Assembly: GCA_020636075.1 (NCBI GenBank)
Contig: JACJYO010000002.1
Span: 62,001-126,000, forward strand
DNA from: Lewinellaceae bacterium
GTDB lineage: Bacteria; Bacteroidota; Bacteroidia; Chitinophagales; Saprospiraceae
Reading direction: 5' to 3'
Length of the DNA: 64,000 bases
Shown: positions 34,130-43,941 of the stretch, in pieces
Position numbering within the stretch: position 1 is the stretch's first letter
How the letters are laid out: every line of letters begins with the position of its first letter
Notes under the pieces: generated by a model
The model's input: only the letters and a program-made list of their open reading frames with translations
What the model was told of the DNA's origin: nothing
Databases searched by the model: none
Position numbers and translations under genes: made by a program

Positions 34130-35428
34130 TCAATCTTCGGCTTCTTCAATCAGCTCCATTGGCAAACGCTTGGATGCCTTTGCGCCTAATTCCCGGATTT
34201 TTTCAGCCCTGCCAACCAGGGTGTCGCCACGTCGGGCTCCGTTAATCAATTTGAGCATGGCATCGTCGTATGCACTGCGGGCGCCATCCAACCGGGAGCC
34301 AATGGCGCGCAAATCTTCAACAAAATTTACAAACTTATCATAAAGCAAGCCGCTTTGCCGGGCGATCTCCAGGACAGAGCGGCTTTGCTTTTCTTGTTTC
34401 CAAAGGTGGGCAACAGTACGCAATGTAGCCAGCAGGCTACTGGTGGTCACTAAAACAATATTGCGTTCCAATGCGTCTGTGAAAAGTTTCGGATCCGCTT
34501 GCGTCGCTACACTGAGGGCACTATCCAAGGGGATAAACAACAGTAGATAGTCCGGTGTGTTGATCTCGTACAACATTTGGTAGTTTTTGGAACTAAGCTC
34601 CTGTACGTGATTTCGTATGCTCCCGATGTGTGCGCGCAAATGCTGCTCCTGCCGGGCCGGATCATCCTCGTTGTAGTATCGCTCGAATGCGGTGAGGGAA
34701 ACCTTGGCATCCACGATCAAATGCTTGTTTTCGGGCAATTGGATAATAAAATCTGGACGTTTAGCTGCTCCGTCAGTGTCCCGAAATGTCGTTTGTGTAT
34801 GAAAATGCGATCCTTTTTGCAAGCCCGCTTTTTCAAGCAATACTTCCAACTGCATTTCTCCCCAATCGCCCTGAATTTTACTTTGGCCCTTGAGTGCAGT
34901 GGTCAGGTTGTGCGCATCGCGGCTGAGTTGATTGTTCAGGACAACCAGCTGTTCAATTTCCTTTTTTAAACTGGATTTTTCCCGGGTTTCTTCCAGGAAC
35001 TTGCGTTCGATGCTTTGTTCGAACTCCCGGATTTTTTCTTTTAACGGCGTGAGCGTTTGATGGAGTTGCTGCGCATTTTGCTCGGTAAATCGCTGTGATT
35101 TTTCTTCCAGCAAGCGGTTGGCAAGGTTTTCAAACTCGCTTTTAAAACGAAGGTCCAACTCCAGAGTTGCCTCTTGTTGCGTTTGCAATTGTTCCTGTAG
35201 GTGCTGAATTGTCTGGTCGCGGGCCGCCAGTTGCGCGTGACTATCCCGCAGCAAATGCTCTTTTTCATCAATGCCGGCGCGTAGCATTTCATTTTGCGCC
35301 AAAATGGTATTGTACAGATCTTTCGATACCGTGGGGCCGGTAACCAGGGGCGCCGGGCGGCGCAACAGGAATAGCGTGATCAAAACCAGGGCGATAGCGC
35401 CAAGCAATATTAGAACAGTAGTATCCAT
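34130..35428 (-). CDS. rmuC: RmuC-like DNA recombination protein
   Basis: A 432-residue protein: one N-terminal membrane helix (VLILLGAIALVLITLFLL, about 5-22), a coiled-coil region to about residue 165, then a PD-(D/E)XK-like nuclease domain with RPDFIIQLPENKHLIVDAKVSL, including the D-x-K of the fold. RmuC limits inversions at short repeats and antagonises some foreign DNA. ATG 35428 is preferred to the longer frame because of the promoter-like element upstream and the standard N-terminal anchor. It lies 96 bases after the DUF2207 gene on the same strand. Confidence 0.92.
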   Translation of the reverse strand: MDTTVLILLGAIALVLITLFLLRRPAPLVTGPTVSKDLYNTILAQNEMLRAGIDEKEHLLRDSHAQLAARDQTIQHLQEQLQTQQEATLELDLRFKSEFENLANRLLEEKSQRFTEQNAQQLHQTLTPLKEKIREFEQSIERKFLEETREKSSLKKEIEQLVVLNNQLSRDAHNLTTALKGQSKIQGDWGEMQLEVLLEKAGLQKGSHFHTQTTFRDTDGAAKRPDFIIQLPENKHLIVDAKVSLTAFERYYNEDDPARQEQHLRAHIGSIRNHVQELSSKNYQMLYEINTPDYLLLFIPLDSALSVATQADPKLFTDALERNIVLVTTSSLLATLRTVAHLWKQEKQSRSVLEIARQSGLLYDKFVNFVEDLRAIGSRLDGARSAYDDAMLKLINGARRGDTLVGRAEKIRELGAKASKRLPMELIEEAED

Positions 35429-35457
35429 GTGCAGAGAATTAGTGGCTACATGGAAAA

Positions 35458-35465
35458 CAAAGATA
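35458..35465 (-). promoter_or_regulatory. Candidate -7 element of rmuC
   Basis: The minus strand reads TATCTTTG, an exact TAnnTTTG match, 29 bases upstream of ATG 35428. A TTG-like -33 element is only found at 29 bases spacing. It argues against the upstream start codons of the longer rmuC frame. Confidence 0.45.
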
Positions 35466-35524
35466 GGGGATTCCAGACAGATTGTTTTGTTTTCCAAAAA
35501 ACATCAAACAAATAGGTCGGAAAG

Positions 35525-37201
35525 CTACCAACTGCCTCCGCCACCACCACCACTGCCACCGCCGCTACTGCCACCGCCGCCGCTACTGCTGGAAGAGGGA
35601 GAACTGCTGAAAACAGACCCAATCGTATTCATTTCAGAAGAGAACTGGCTTCCAAACGAATCCATGCTGAATCGACTGGGGCCAATGCTTTGGCTATGCG
35701 ACCGGTACCAGTTGGGCGGTTCGCTTAGCAAGCCATCAAACATGCCTGTCCAGTGTTTTACTTCGCCAAAGGCTACGGCATAAGGGAGTGTTTTATCAAA
35801 ATACTGCGGGTCGTCCTTAAGCAGGCGCTCGAGTATGGGTTTTTCCGCTTTGACTAAAAATCGGCGGAACCCTTCCAGTTTTTTATAAATTTCATTTCCG
35901 GCAATATTCCGCTGGTTGAACCAACGGGAAAAGAAAAAAATAAGGCCTGCCGCGCCAAGGCAAATTGCCCCGTCGATCACATTGCGGTTCATAGCGCCCA
36001 AGCCGAAGAATCCACATAAAACCGCTGCGCCGTAAGCAAAAAACCGGTTAAACCGTTGATCGGGCTCGTACCATTTTTGCGCCTTAATCCAGGATTTTGC
36101 TTCAGAACGGATCGAATTCAGGTGGACATAAAATTTGTCTTTCAGGTCATCTAATTCCACGGTGTTTCCGGTGCGAAACAAAGCTTCCAAAAAATGCCGT
36201 TCGAAGGGTTGGAGGTCACTATCGCCCGTTTTGAGTTGGGTGAATCGCACATCCTGGCTTTTAAACACCCAAAGTGCCGTTTTTTCTTCGACATCCATTT
36301 TAAGATAACCGCGACTGGCCAACAAAGGAATCAGCGCGAGCACATCATTGTTATCGACGCTGTGGTCAATAAAACCACCCGCAATTACCGGCGAAATATC
36401 GAGCGGTGGCTGATACTCGGTCATAATTGCCTGGCGCTTGTTTCGGGAGTAAAAAAGCAGTCCAATGATCGCGCTAAGCAACCCCGCTGGCCACAATAAT
36501 ATCCCATGCAGTTGGTACCACACATCCAAGGTGTCAGGTTTTGGAAAGGCATCTTTGGGCAGATTGATAGCAACTGTTACCGCTTCGCCGGGTTCAAACA
36601 GCCGGGTCGTTTCACCCAGCAAGACCAAATCAGTACCCGTACGTTCCCATCTGAATGTACCATCCTGCCCGAGGCTCCCCGGTGGGCCAGTGTACAACCG
36701 AACGTCGTTATCCGTTAGTTGAAGTGTCGCGGGCAAGTGTAGTTCAAAGCGAAACTTTTCTGTAAGCACTGGCCAGGAAGTCCCCAGCACATCCCAGTAG
36801 AATTCCGCGTGGTCGTCAAAAAAATTCAGGCCATTTTCTACCCGGTATCGAATCACATAGGTCTGTTTGCCATTGACATATATATCGGGATCACCAATTT
36901 TGAGGATCAGTTCATTGCCTTGACGTTCTTGGCTGAATGACCAATTTTCAACCTGGATGTTTTTGACAATCAACTCCTGATATTTGCCATTCACGGTGTT
37001 TGCGAGTGGGATTTTGCGGAATATGCCATGCCGTTCGGCGGTGAATTCCACGTTTATTGTTTCCTCGAATTGCAGGGCGCCATCCGGCAAGAAATCTACA
37101 CGCACCAGATAATCGCGGATCACAAAGTATTCGGCAAACAGCGATTTACTGGCGAAGAGCAGCAGGCAAGCTGCAAGCAGCAGACGTTTAGAAACGGACA
37201 T
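35525..37201 (-). CDS. DUF2207 membrane protein with Gly/Ser-rich C-terminal tail
   Basis: A 558-residue protein from ATG 37201 (MSVSKRLLLAACLLLF signal); longer starts lie deeper inside lemA. An extracytoplasmic DUF2207 domain (YLVRVDFLPDGALQFEETINVEF...) occupies about 25-235, then one helix (LLWPAGLLSAIIGLLFY), a cytoplasmic part, two close membrane helices (around 400-440), and a tail ending in a run of Gly and Ser finishing with Trp. Such Gly-rich ends are common in DUF2207 and TPM proteins. Its start overlaps the lemA stop by 14 bases, the usual LemA/DUF2207 pairing. Confidence 0.9.
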   Translation of the reverse strand: MSVSKRLLLAACLLLFASKSLFAEYFVIRDYLVRVDFLPDGALQFEETINVEFTAERHGIFRKIPLANTVNGKYQELIVKNIQVENWSFSQERQGNELILKIGDPDIYVNGKQTYVIRYRVENGLNFFDDHAEFYWDVLGTSWPVLTEKFRFELHLPATLQLTDNDVRLYTGPPGSLGQDGTFRWERTGTDLVLLGETTRLFEPGEAVTVAINLPKDAFPKPDTLDVWYQLHGILLWPAGLLSAIIGLLFYSRNKRQAIMTEYQPPLDISPVIAGGFIDHSVDNNDVLALIPLLASRGYLKMDVEEKTALWVFKSQDVRFTQLKTGDSDLQPFERHFLEALFRTGNTVELDDLKDKFYVHLNSIRSEAKSWIKAQKWYEPDQRFNRFFAYGAAVLCGFFGLGAMNRNVIDGAICLGAAGLIFFFSRWFNQRNIAGNEIYKKLEGFRRFLVKAEKPILERLLKDDPQYFDKTLPYAVAFGEVKHWTGMFDGLLSEPPNWYRSHSQSIGPSRFSMDSFGSQFSSEMNTIGSVFSSSPSSSSSGGGGSSGGGSGGGGGGSW

Positions 37202-37733
37202 CCACATTTTGCGTTTCGTTTTGTGGAACATCGAAATATTCCATTTTTTGAAAACCCAGGGCCCCGGCAAATAAATTATTCGGGAAAGATTCGATCGCGG
37301 TGCTCAGATCCCGCACCGTAGCGTTGTAGTACCGGCGTGCACGTTGAATGCTTTCCTCGAGGTTAGTCAGTGTTTCCTGCAAATGCAAAAATTCCTGGCT
37401 CGCTTTCAGGTCGGGATAGTTTTCTGCCAGGGCAAAAACTGATTTGAGCGCTCCGGCCAGCGCTGCCTCACTTGCACCTTTTTCCGCCGGTGCTGCCGAC
37501 ATAGCCTGGCTTCGGAGGTTAACGATCTTTTCCAGCGTACTGCTTTCGTAGGCGGTATAGCCTTTTATCGTGTTGATCAGGTTGGGGATCAGATCGTAAC
37601 GCTGTTTCAGAAAAACATCGATTGTTTTGAAGGCCTCTTCCGCCTCATTACGCATCCGTACCAGTCGGTTATAAATACTGATGCCGTAGAAACCTAGGAG
37701 AATTGCCAAACCAAGTAAAATGTAGATAATCAT
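37188..37733 (-). CDS. lemA: LemA family protein
   Basis: A 181-residue protein: one N-terminal membrane helix (IIYILLGLAILLGFYGI) followed by a long helical domain with family blocks NRLVRMRNEAEEAFKTIDV, QRYDLIPNLI, and RRYYNATVRDLS, FPNNLFAGALGF. LemA proteins are membrane-anchored four-helix proteins, often paired with DUF2207/TPM proteins and thought to act in envelope stress or membrane protein quality control. The overlap with the DUF2207 gene shows that both are made from one message. Confidence 0.95.
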   Translation of the reverse strand: MIIYILLGLAILLGFYGISIYNRLVRMRNEAEEAFKTIDVFLKQRYDLIPNLINTIKGYTAYESSTLEKIVNLRSQAMSAAPAEKGASEAALAGALKSVFALAENYPDLKASQEFLHLQETLTNLEESIQRARRYYNATVRDLSTAIESFPNNLFAGALGFQKMEYFDVPQNETQNVDVRF

Positions 37734-37776
37734 TTGATTAGCATTTAGGTTGGAGGATGAAATAGAATATTGATCT

Positions 37777-37784
37777 CAAATGTA
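37777..37784 (-). promoter_or_regulatory. Candidate -7 element of lemA
   Basis: The minus strand reads TACATTTG, an exact TAnnTTTG match, 43 bases before the lemA ATG. No TTG is seen at the -33 distance, so support is partial. Confidence 0.4.
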
Positions 37785-37855
37785 CTTCTAAAATTGGGAC
37801 AGTCATTGGCCATTGGCTTTCTTTATATATTCGCTGTTCACAGGGTTAAAAGATT

Positions 37856-37863
37856 TAACTTTG
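37856..37863 (+). promoter_or_regulatory. Candidate -7 element of the pyrimidine-degradation cluster
   Basis: TAACTTTG is an exact TAnnTTTG match, 46 bases before the mmsA ATG. The best upstream TTG is too far away (about 40 bases), so a weak promoter needing an activator is possible. No regulator gene adjoins the cluster. Confidence 0.45.
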
Positions 37864-37909
37864 GCTTGTTCAACATTGCGTTTAACCATTTTGCCTAAAC
37901 CAAATAATT

Positions 37910-39376
37910 ATGGACATCGCAACTACACCCAATGAGGTTCAGAATTTTATAAACGGCCAGTTCAAATCATCACCAGCCGAAAAACTGGATGTAATCAGCC
38001 CGCTTACCGGCAGCACCATTTCGGCCGTTCCGCTTTCCACAGCCACTGACCTGGATGAAGCCGTAAAAGCCGCAAAAAACACCTTCAAAAGTTGGTCAGC
38101 ACTTACCCTGAAGGAGCGTACCCAATATCTTTTTCGCTATCGAAATTTACTGATTCGCGACCGCGATGCGCTCACAGATCTCGTTCATCTTGAAAACGGG
38201 AAAACACTCGATGAAGCCCGGGCAGAAGTGGATAAAAGTATCGAACTCTGCGAGTTCGCCTGTTCCATGCCGCAAATGGTGAGCTACGAGGTGCAGGAAG
38301 TCAGCAAGGGTGTGGAATGCAGGATCGAGCGAAAGCCAATTGGCGTTGTTGCCTCTATTACGCCTTTCAACTTTCCAAATATGGTCCCAAACTGGACCAT
38401 CCCCAACGCGCTGGTCTTGGGAAACTGCATGATCCTGAAACCGTCTGAAATTGTGCCGTTGAGTGCCCTGCGCCTGGCTGAATTGTTGAAAGAAGCCGGC
38501 ATTCCCGACGGGGTGTTTAATGTCGTCAACGGTGGTCGGGAAATCGTCGAGGCCATTTGTGATCACCCGGATATCCAGGCTGTTTCATTCGTGGGCTCCA
38601 CCAAAGTGGCCAAAATCGTTTACAAACGCGCTACGGCCAATCTGAAACGCTGCCTGGCTTTGGGCGGTGCTAAAAACCACCTGATCGTGATGCCGGATGC
38701 CCAATTAGAGATGACAGCCTCCAATGTTGTAGCCTCTATGTCGGGCTGTGCCGGTCAGCGCTGTATGGCCGCCGCCGTCATGATCGGTGTTGATCGCGTC
38801 CAGCCCATCATTGATCGCATGTGTGACGTGGCGCGTACGATCCGCCCCGGACATGAACTGGGTGCCGTAATCAGCGGGGCGGCCAAAAAGCGCATTGAGG
38901 CATACATTACCGAGGCCGAACAAGCCGGCGCCAAAGTGCTGGTCGATGGCCGAAACGCCACGGTGCCGGACAAAGAGGGCGGATTTTATGTCGGCCCGAC
39001 AATTGTTGACTACGTTACACCTGACATGCGCATCGCCCAAGAGGAAGTTTTCGGGCCAGTGATTTCTATCATTCGCGCAAAAAACCTGGACGAAGCCATT
39101 GCCATCGAAAATGCATCGCCATATGGCAACGCAGCCTCTGTCTTCACCGAAAATGGCGGTTTTGCCAAAGAGGTCATGGAGCGCGCCAGCGCCGGCATGA
39201 TCGGCGTTAATATCGGAGTGCCGGTGCCGAGGGAACCCTTTCCTTTTGGTGGCTGGAACGACTCGAAATTCGGTGTTTGCGACATCACTGGTAAAAGTTC
39301 AATCGAGTTTTGGACGCAAAACAAAAAGACCTCTGTCAAATGGAACCCTGAAGCACGCACCAATTGGATGAGCTAA
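37910..39376 (+). CDS. mmsA: CoA-acylating (methyl)malonate-semialdehyde dehydrogenase
   Basis: A 488-residue aldehyde dehydrogenase of the MmsA/IolA group. It converts malonate (or methylmalonate) semialdehyde to acetyl- (or propionyl-) CoA with NAD and CoA. The signature PFNFPNMVPNW is near 150, the catalytic Cys is Cys285 in GCAGQRCMAA, and VPVPREPFPFGGWNDSKFG lies near the C-terminus. It is the first gene of the pyrimidine cluster and would perform the final step there, taking the malonate semialdehyde made by the aminotransferase 11 bases downstream. Role in valine or inositol breakdown is also possible for the family. Confidence 0.94.
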   Translation: MDIATTPNEVQNFINGQFKSSPAEKLDVISPLTGSTISAVPLSTATDLDEAVKAAKNTFKSWSALTLKERTQYLFRYRNLLIRDRDALTDLVHLENGKTLDEARAEVDKSIELCEFACSMPQMVSYEVQEVSKGVECRIERKPIGVVASITPFNFPNMVPNWTIPNALVLGNCMILKPSEIVPLSALRLAELLKEAGIPDGVFNVVNGGREIVEAICDHPDIQAVSFVGSTKVAKIVYKRATANLKRCLALGGAKNHLIVMPDAQLEMTASNVVASMSGCAGQRCMAAAVMIGVDRVQPIIDRMCDVARTIRPGHELGAVISGAAKKRIEAYITEAEQAGAKVLVDGRNATVPDKEGGFYVGPTIVDYVTPDMRIAQEEVFGPVISIIRAKNLDEAIAIENASPYGNAASVFTENGGFAKEVMERASAGMIGVNIGVPVPREPFPFGGWNDSKFGVCDITGKSSIEFWTQNKKTSVKWNPEARTNWMS

Positions 39377-39387
39377 ATTTGAAAAAA

Positions 39388-40737
39388 ATGAGCACGGTAT
39401 TAATGGATAAAACTTCGGCTATTCAAACCAGCCTCGACCACACACTGTTTTCCTGGTCCAAACAATCTGGCCTGAACCCTATTCATATCGAACGGGCCGA
39501 AGGGGTGTACCTGTACGACAGCGATGGAAAGCGCTATCTCGATTTTTCCTCCCAATTGATGAATGTCAATATAGGGCATGGAAATCAGCGCATTACCGAG
39601 GCAGTTCGGCGTCAGATGGAGCAGGTTAGTTATGTTTATCCCGGTATGGTCACCGATGTACGCGGCGCCCTCGGACAAAAACTGGCCGAAATAACGCCAG
39701 GCAATCTGACCAAAGCATTTTTTACCCTTGGTGGCGCAGAGGCCATCGAAAACGCCATCAAACTGGCGCGAATGTATACCGGCCGGCATAAAATTATCGC
39801 CCACTACCGCTCCTACCACGGTGGCTCCTATGGGGCTATTTCCGTGAGTGGCGACCCACGGCGTTTTCCGATGGATAGCCAGCAGGTGCCCGGCATAATC
39901 CGGGTGGAAAACCCGTATTTCTACCGCTGCCCCTGGAATACCCGTACGCCGGAAGAATGCGGTGAAATGGCCTTGCGGAATCTGGAACAGGTAATTCTTT
40001 TTGAAAATCCAGACAGCATTGCAGCTATTCTGTTTGAAGGCGAATCAGGCTCCTCCGGATGTATCAAGTATCCGCCATTTTACCTTAAAAAAGTAAAAGC
40101 ACTGGCGGAACAACATGGCATTCTCCTGATTGACGATGAGGTGATGAGTGGCTTTGGGCGCACCGGAAAATGGTTTGCCATCGAGCATCACGATGTGACG
40201 CCCGACATCATGTGCATGGCCAAAGGGCTGACTTCGGGGTACGTACCGCTTGGCGCTGTCATGGTTTCAGATACCATTGCTAAATATTTTGACGACCGAG
40301 TAATGGCTATTGGTCTGACCTACTCGGCACATGCCGTGGGCTGTGCGGCAGCGTTGGAAAACATAAAAATCATGGAAGAGGAGGGTATGGTCGAAAATGC
40401 TGTCAAAATGGGCCGCTACCTGGAGGCCCGAGTTGAAGATATGAAAAAGCGCCATCCGTCTATTGGTGATTTTCGTAATACCGGTTTACTTGGGTGTTTT
40501 GAATTAGTAAAAAATCGTGAAACCAAAGTTCCAATCACTCCCTGGAATGCCAAAGCCAGTGAAATGGAAGTCACCAACAAAATGGCCGCGGCTGTCCGTG
40601 CAAACGGCATGTTCACCTTCGTGCGCTGGAACTGGATCTTCACTGCGCCACCACTTTGTGTGACCGAGTCGCAAATTGATGAAGGCCTGGACATTATCAG
40701 CAAGGTGATTGCTATTGCCGATGAATACTGTGATTGA
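39388..40737 (+). CDS. Class III PLP aminotransferase, likely beta-alanine transaminase
   Basis: A 449-residue fold-type I aminotransferase. ATG 39388 is preferred over a TTG at 39364 inside mmsA. The PLP lysine is Lys279 in CMAKGLTSG, preceded by LLIDDEVMSGFGRTG with the conserved Asp. The protein fits the beta-alanine/omega-amino acid transaminase group: it is next to MmsA and the pyrimidine genes, so beta-alanine to malonate semialdehyde is the expected reaction. Amino acceptor (pyruvate or 2-oxoglutarate) is not readable from sequence. Gap to the permease gene is 16 bases. Confidence 0.9.
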   Translation: MSTVLMDKTSAIQTSLDHTLFSWSKQSGLNPIHIERAEGVYLYDSDGKRYLDFSSQLMNVNIGHGNQRITEAVRRQMEQVSYVYPGMVTDVRGALGQKLAEITPGNLTKAFFTLGGAEAIENAIKLARMYTGRHKIIAHYRSYHGGSYGAISVSGDPRRFPMDSQQVPGIIRVENPYFYRCPWNTRTPEECGEMALRNLEQVILFENPDSIAAILFEGESGSSGCIKYPPFYLKKVKALAEQHGILLIDDEVMSGFGRTGKWFAIEHHDVTPDIMCMAKGLTSGYVPLGAVMVSDTIAKYFDDRVMAIGLTYSAHAVGCAAALENIKIMEEEGMVENAVKMGRYLEARVEDMKKRHPSIGDFRNTGLLGCFELVKNRETKVPITPWNAKASEMEVTNKMAAAVRANGMFTFVRWNWIFTAPPLCVTESQIDEGLDIISKVIAIADEYCD

Positions 40738-40753
40738 CCAACAATGACCAATA

Positions 40754-42493
40754 ATGACCAATAAGACACCCGAAATCGTCACCCTCCAGGAGGATCACTC
40801 CGACTCATCGCTGTACAGTGCCGACTTGGCACCCGTACCGGAAAACCAGCGCACCTGGAATACCTGGCACCTTACCGCACTTTGGGTGGGCATGGCGGTG
40901 TGTATTCCTACGTACCTGTTGGCCTCTTACATGATCCGTTCCGGGTTAAGTTGGGTAGAAACACTGCTGATTATAGGTTTGGCTAACCTGATCATCACCA
41001 TTCCAATGGTGCTCAACGGCCATGCCGGCGTGAAGTACGGCATCCCATTTCCGGTTTTAGGACGGGCATCTTTCGGGATTCGCGGTATTCACCTTGCCGC
41101 GCTGATTCGCGGCCTGGTGGCTTGCGGGTGGTTTGGCATTCAAACCTGGATCGGCGGCCTCGCATTCTATGCGATTTTCATTGCGCTTACCGGCGCTGAA
41201 GCTTCGGTTGGACTTACTATCGGCAAATTCGTTGGCTTCGTCCTTTTCTGGATTATGAACATGTATTTTGTCTGGAAAGGCACGGAAAGCATTAAATGGC
41301 TGGAACAACTTTCGGCGCCGATCCTATTGGCCATCGGTTTGGCATTGATTGTTTGGGGGACAGTGCAGACTGGCAGTTTCTCCCGGGTTTTGGAACAAAG
41401 CCAACTGCTGGCTAAACCGACCGCAACCCTGCAAACCGGCCCGGATGGAACATGGTTGCAACTTAATCCCTTGCATAAAAAAAATGAGGAGGTATATAAG
41501 GCCGACGCAGTCAAAGTGGTGCTGCCTGGCGAAAACTCAGCAAGTGAATCCGGATGGCAATCCATTGACAATCAGCCGCGGATTAAAATTTCCGATGCGC
41601 CGGTTGCCTCCGCTACTGTTACTTTTCGGGCCGCGGTTCAAGGAGATATTATCTATTCCTCTGCAATTGATGTAAAACCTGCTACTTCGGTGGAATCCGG
41701 GTTCTGGGGGCGCATCTGGACCTACATTTTATGGCTTACGGCGATGGTCGGCTTCTGGGCGACCATGTCGCTGAGCATTGCCGATATCACCCGGTATGCC
41801 AAAAGCCAACGTTCGCAGGTGGTCGGACAGTTTTTGGGCCTCCCTACGACTATGATGTTGTACTCGTTTGTTGGCGTGTTCGTCACCTGTGCCGCCATTA
41901 TAAATTTCAATGATGTGCTGATCGGTGAAGACGCCCCATGGGACCCGGTCACCCTGATGGCAAAATTTGAGAACCCCGTGGTGGTGATCGTTGCCCAGAT
42001 TTTTATGATCATTGCCACGCTGAGCACCAATATTGCTGCCAATGTGATTGCTCCGGCAAATGCGTTTTCTAACCTGACGCCCCGGAAAATCAGTTTTCGC
42101 ACCGGCGGCTTAATCACCGGGGTTATTGGAATTTTAATCTGCCCCTGGTACCTGCTCGACGAAATCAGTGCACTCCTGCTTTTTGTAAGTGGTCTGCTTG
42201 GCCCTGTGCTCGGCATTATGCTCTGCGATTACTACGTTATTCGGAAAACCCAAATCGATTTGGACGAACTGTACCAAGAAAACGGGAAATTTATGTTTGG
42301 TGGAAGTGGGTTCAACCGGGCAGCCATAATTGCCTTTACGGTTGGAGTCGGATTGGCGTTGGTGGGCTATTGGGTGCCTAGTCTCAACTTTTTATACACC
42401 ACGTCCTGGTTCACCGGATTCTTTATTTCCTTTGGGCTGTATTATTTACTTATGAAAAACAAATCAAGCGCAGCAGTGAAAGAAGCGGTTTGA
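40754..42493 (+). CDS. NCS1-family nucleobase permease with an inserted domain
   Basis: A 579-residue permease, about 90 longer than typical NCS1 transporters. The family motifs are there: NQRTWNTWHL near the N-terminus, GHAGVKYGIPFPVLGRASFGIRG around residues 89-111, and AMVGFWATMSLSIADITRYAKS at about 330-351. Between helix 5 and helix 6 (roughly residues 213-312) is an extra soluble, beta-rich stretch with no membrane segment. In the cluster, it probably imports cytosine, uracil or dihydropyrimidine by sodium or proton symport. Confidence 0.92.
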   Translation: MTNKTPEIVTLQEDHSDSSLYSADLAPVPENQRTWNTWHLTALWVGMAVCIPTYLLASYMIRSGLSWVETLLIIGLANLIITIPMVLNGHAGVKYGIPFPVLGRASFGIRGIHLAALIRGLVACGWFGIQTWIGGLAFYAIFIALTGAEASVGLTIGKFVGFVLFWIMNMYFVWKGTESIKWLEQLSAPILLAIGLALIVWGTVQTGSFSRVLEQSQLLAKPTATLQTGPDGTWLQLNPLHKKNEEVYKADAVKVVLPGENSASESGWQSIDNQPRIKISDAPVASATVTFRAAVQGDIIYSSAIDVKPATSVESGFWGRIWTYILWLTAMVGFWATMSLSIADITRYAKSQRSQVVGQFLGLPTTMMLYSFVGVFVTCAAIINFNDVLIGEDAPWDPVTLMAKFENPVVVIVAQIFMIIATLSTNIAANVIAPANAFSNLTPRKISFRTGGLITGVIGILICPWYLLDEISALLLFVSGLLGPVLGIMLCDYYVIRKTQIDLDELYQENGKFMFGGSGFNRAAIIAFTVGVGLALVGYWVPSLNFLYTTSWFTGFFISFGLYYLLMKNKSSAAVKEAV

Positions 42494-42537
42494 TCCCAAT
42501 CTCCGTTTAAACATTCGCTTGAAAAAATAAAATTACC

Positions 42538-43911
42538 ATGTCTATTCTGATCAAAAACGGCCACGTAGCCACTGCTTCGGAAGACTATTTTGCCGATGTA
42601 TACATTGACGGCGATAAAATAGCGGCTATTGGTACGAACCTGCCTTACCAGGCGGATAAGGTAATCGACGCCCGCGGCAAAATCGTCATGCCGGGCGCTA
42701 TCGATCCGCATGTTCATCTCGACATGCCGTTCATGGGCACTTTTTCCAGCGACGATTACACTACCGGCACCCGGGCAGCCCTGTTTGGCGGTACTACCAC
42801 GGTTATCGATTTTATCCTGCAAACCCAGGGCGACTCGCTTTACAACGCCTTGCGTACCTGGCAGAAAAAATCGGAAGGCAAGGCTATCGGTGATTACAGC
42901 TACCACATGGCGGTGACCGATTTTAATAACAAAACTGCTGCCGAGGTAGTCGATATGATTGAAAAGGAAGGGATTACGTCTTTCAAGACCTTCATGGCCT
43001 ACAAAGGCGCCCTCATGATCGACGACGGCCAGATGGTGCAGTTGATGAAGGTGGTAAAGAAACACGGCGGTATGGTCACGGTGCACGCAACGAACGGCGA
43101 TATGATCGATTCGTTAATTGCAAAAAACCAGGCAGCCGGCAACCGCGCGCCCCTGTACCATTATTTATCGCAACCCGAGGTGACGGAGGCGGAAGCTTCG
43201 GCACGTTTTTCCGATATGCTCCATTACACGGGTTGCAAAGGCTACATCGTGCATTTGACTTGCGAAGGCGCCCTGAATGCCGTGCGCAGTGCCACACGGC
43301 GCAATCAAACGGTACATGTGGAAACTTGCATTCAATATTTGTTGCTTGATGCCTCGCTTTACGAGCAGGATTTTGATGGCGCAAAATGGGTGATGAGTCC
43401 GCCTTTGCGCGAGAAAAAAGACCAGACTGCACTCTGGGCCGGCATCAACCAGGGCCTTGTGAATGTGGTGGCCACCGACCATTGCCCGTTTACCTGGACG
43501 CAAAAACAAATGGGTAAGGATGATTTTGCCAAAATCCCAAACGGCCACCCCGCCATTGAACATCGCGTCGAGTTGTTGTTTTCCGAAGGCGTAAATAAAG
43601 GCCGGATTTCATTACCCAAATTTGTGGAACTCAGCGCAACAAACGCGGCCAAACTGTTCGGCATGTATCCGAAAAAAGGCGCCCTGGCCATCGGCTCCGA
43701 TGCAGACGTTGCCATTCTCGACCCAAACAAAAAACACGTGCTTTCAGCAAAAACGCACCACATGAACACGGATTATTCAGCATACGAGGGCCGTGAAGTA
43801 ACGGGCAAAGTCGAAACGGTTATTCTTAGGGGAGCGGTTGCCATTGAAAACGAAAAATGCCTGCTGGAGCCCGGGTTTGGAAAATTTGTCCACCGGTCCA
43901 AAGTCAGTTAA
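42538..43911 (+). CDS. hydA: Dihydropyrimidinase (D-hydantoinase family)
   Basis: A 457-residue amidohydrolase that opens dihydrouracil to N-carbamoyl-beta-alanine. The metal ligands are in DPHVHLD near residue 60, in the HAT block of VTVHAT, in HLTCEG and in VVATDHCPF. Lys150 in TSFKTFMAYKG fits the carbamylated metal-bridging lysine. Length is normal. It is in the right order, between the permease (44-base gap) and beta-ureidopropionase (30-base gap). Hydantoin or allantoin as alternative substrate cannot be ruled out by sequence, but the neighbours favour dihydropyrimidine. Confidence 0.95.
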   Translation: MSILIKNGHVATASEDYFADVYIDGDKIAAIGTNLPYQADKVIDARGKIVMPGAIDPHVHLDMPFMGTFSSDDYTTGTRAALFGGTTTVIDFILQTQGDSLYNALRTWQKKSEGKAIGDYSYHMAVTDFNNKTAAEVVDMIEKEGITSFKTFMAYKGALMIDDGQMVQLMKVVKKHGGMVTVHATNGDMIDSLIAKNQAAGNRAPLYHYLSQPEVTEAEASARFSDMLHYTGCKGYIVHLTCEGALNAVRSATRRNQTVHVETCIQYLLLDASLYEQDFDGAKWVMSPPLREKKDQTALWAGINQGLVNVVATDHCPFTWTQKQMGKDDFAKIPNGHPAIEHRVELLFSEGVNKGRISLPKFVELSATNAAKLFGMYPKKGALAIGSDADVAILDPNKKHVLSAKTHHMNTDYSAYEGREVTGKVETVILRGAVAIENEKCLLEPGFGKFVHRSKVS

Positions 43912-43941
43912 CCAACTATACCAACAAAAAAGCCCAATAGC

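Noticed and set aside
42442..43086. 214-codon minus-strand frame over the permease-dihydropyrimidinase junction
   Set aside because: It is antisense to two clear genes and its peptide has no recognisable motif.
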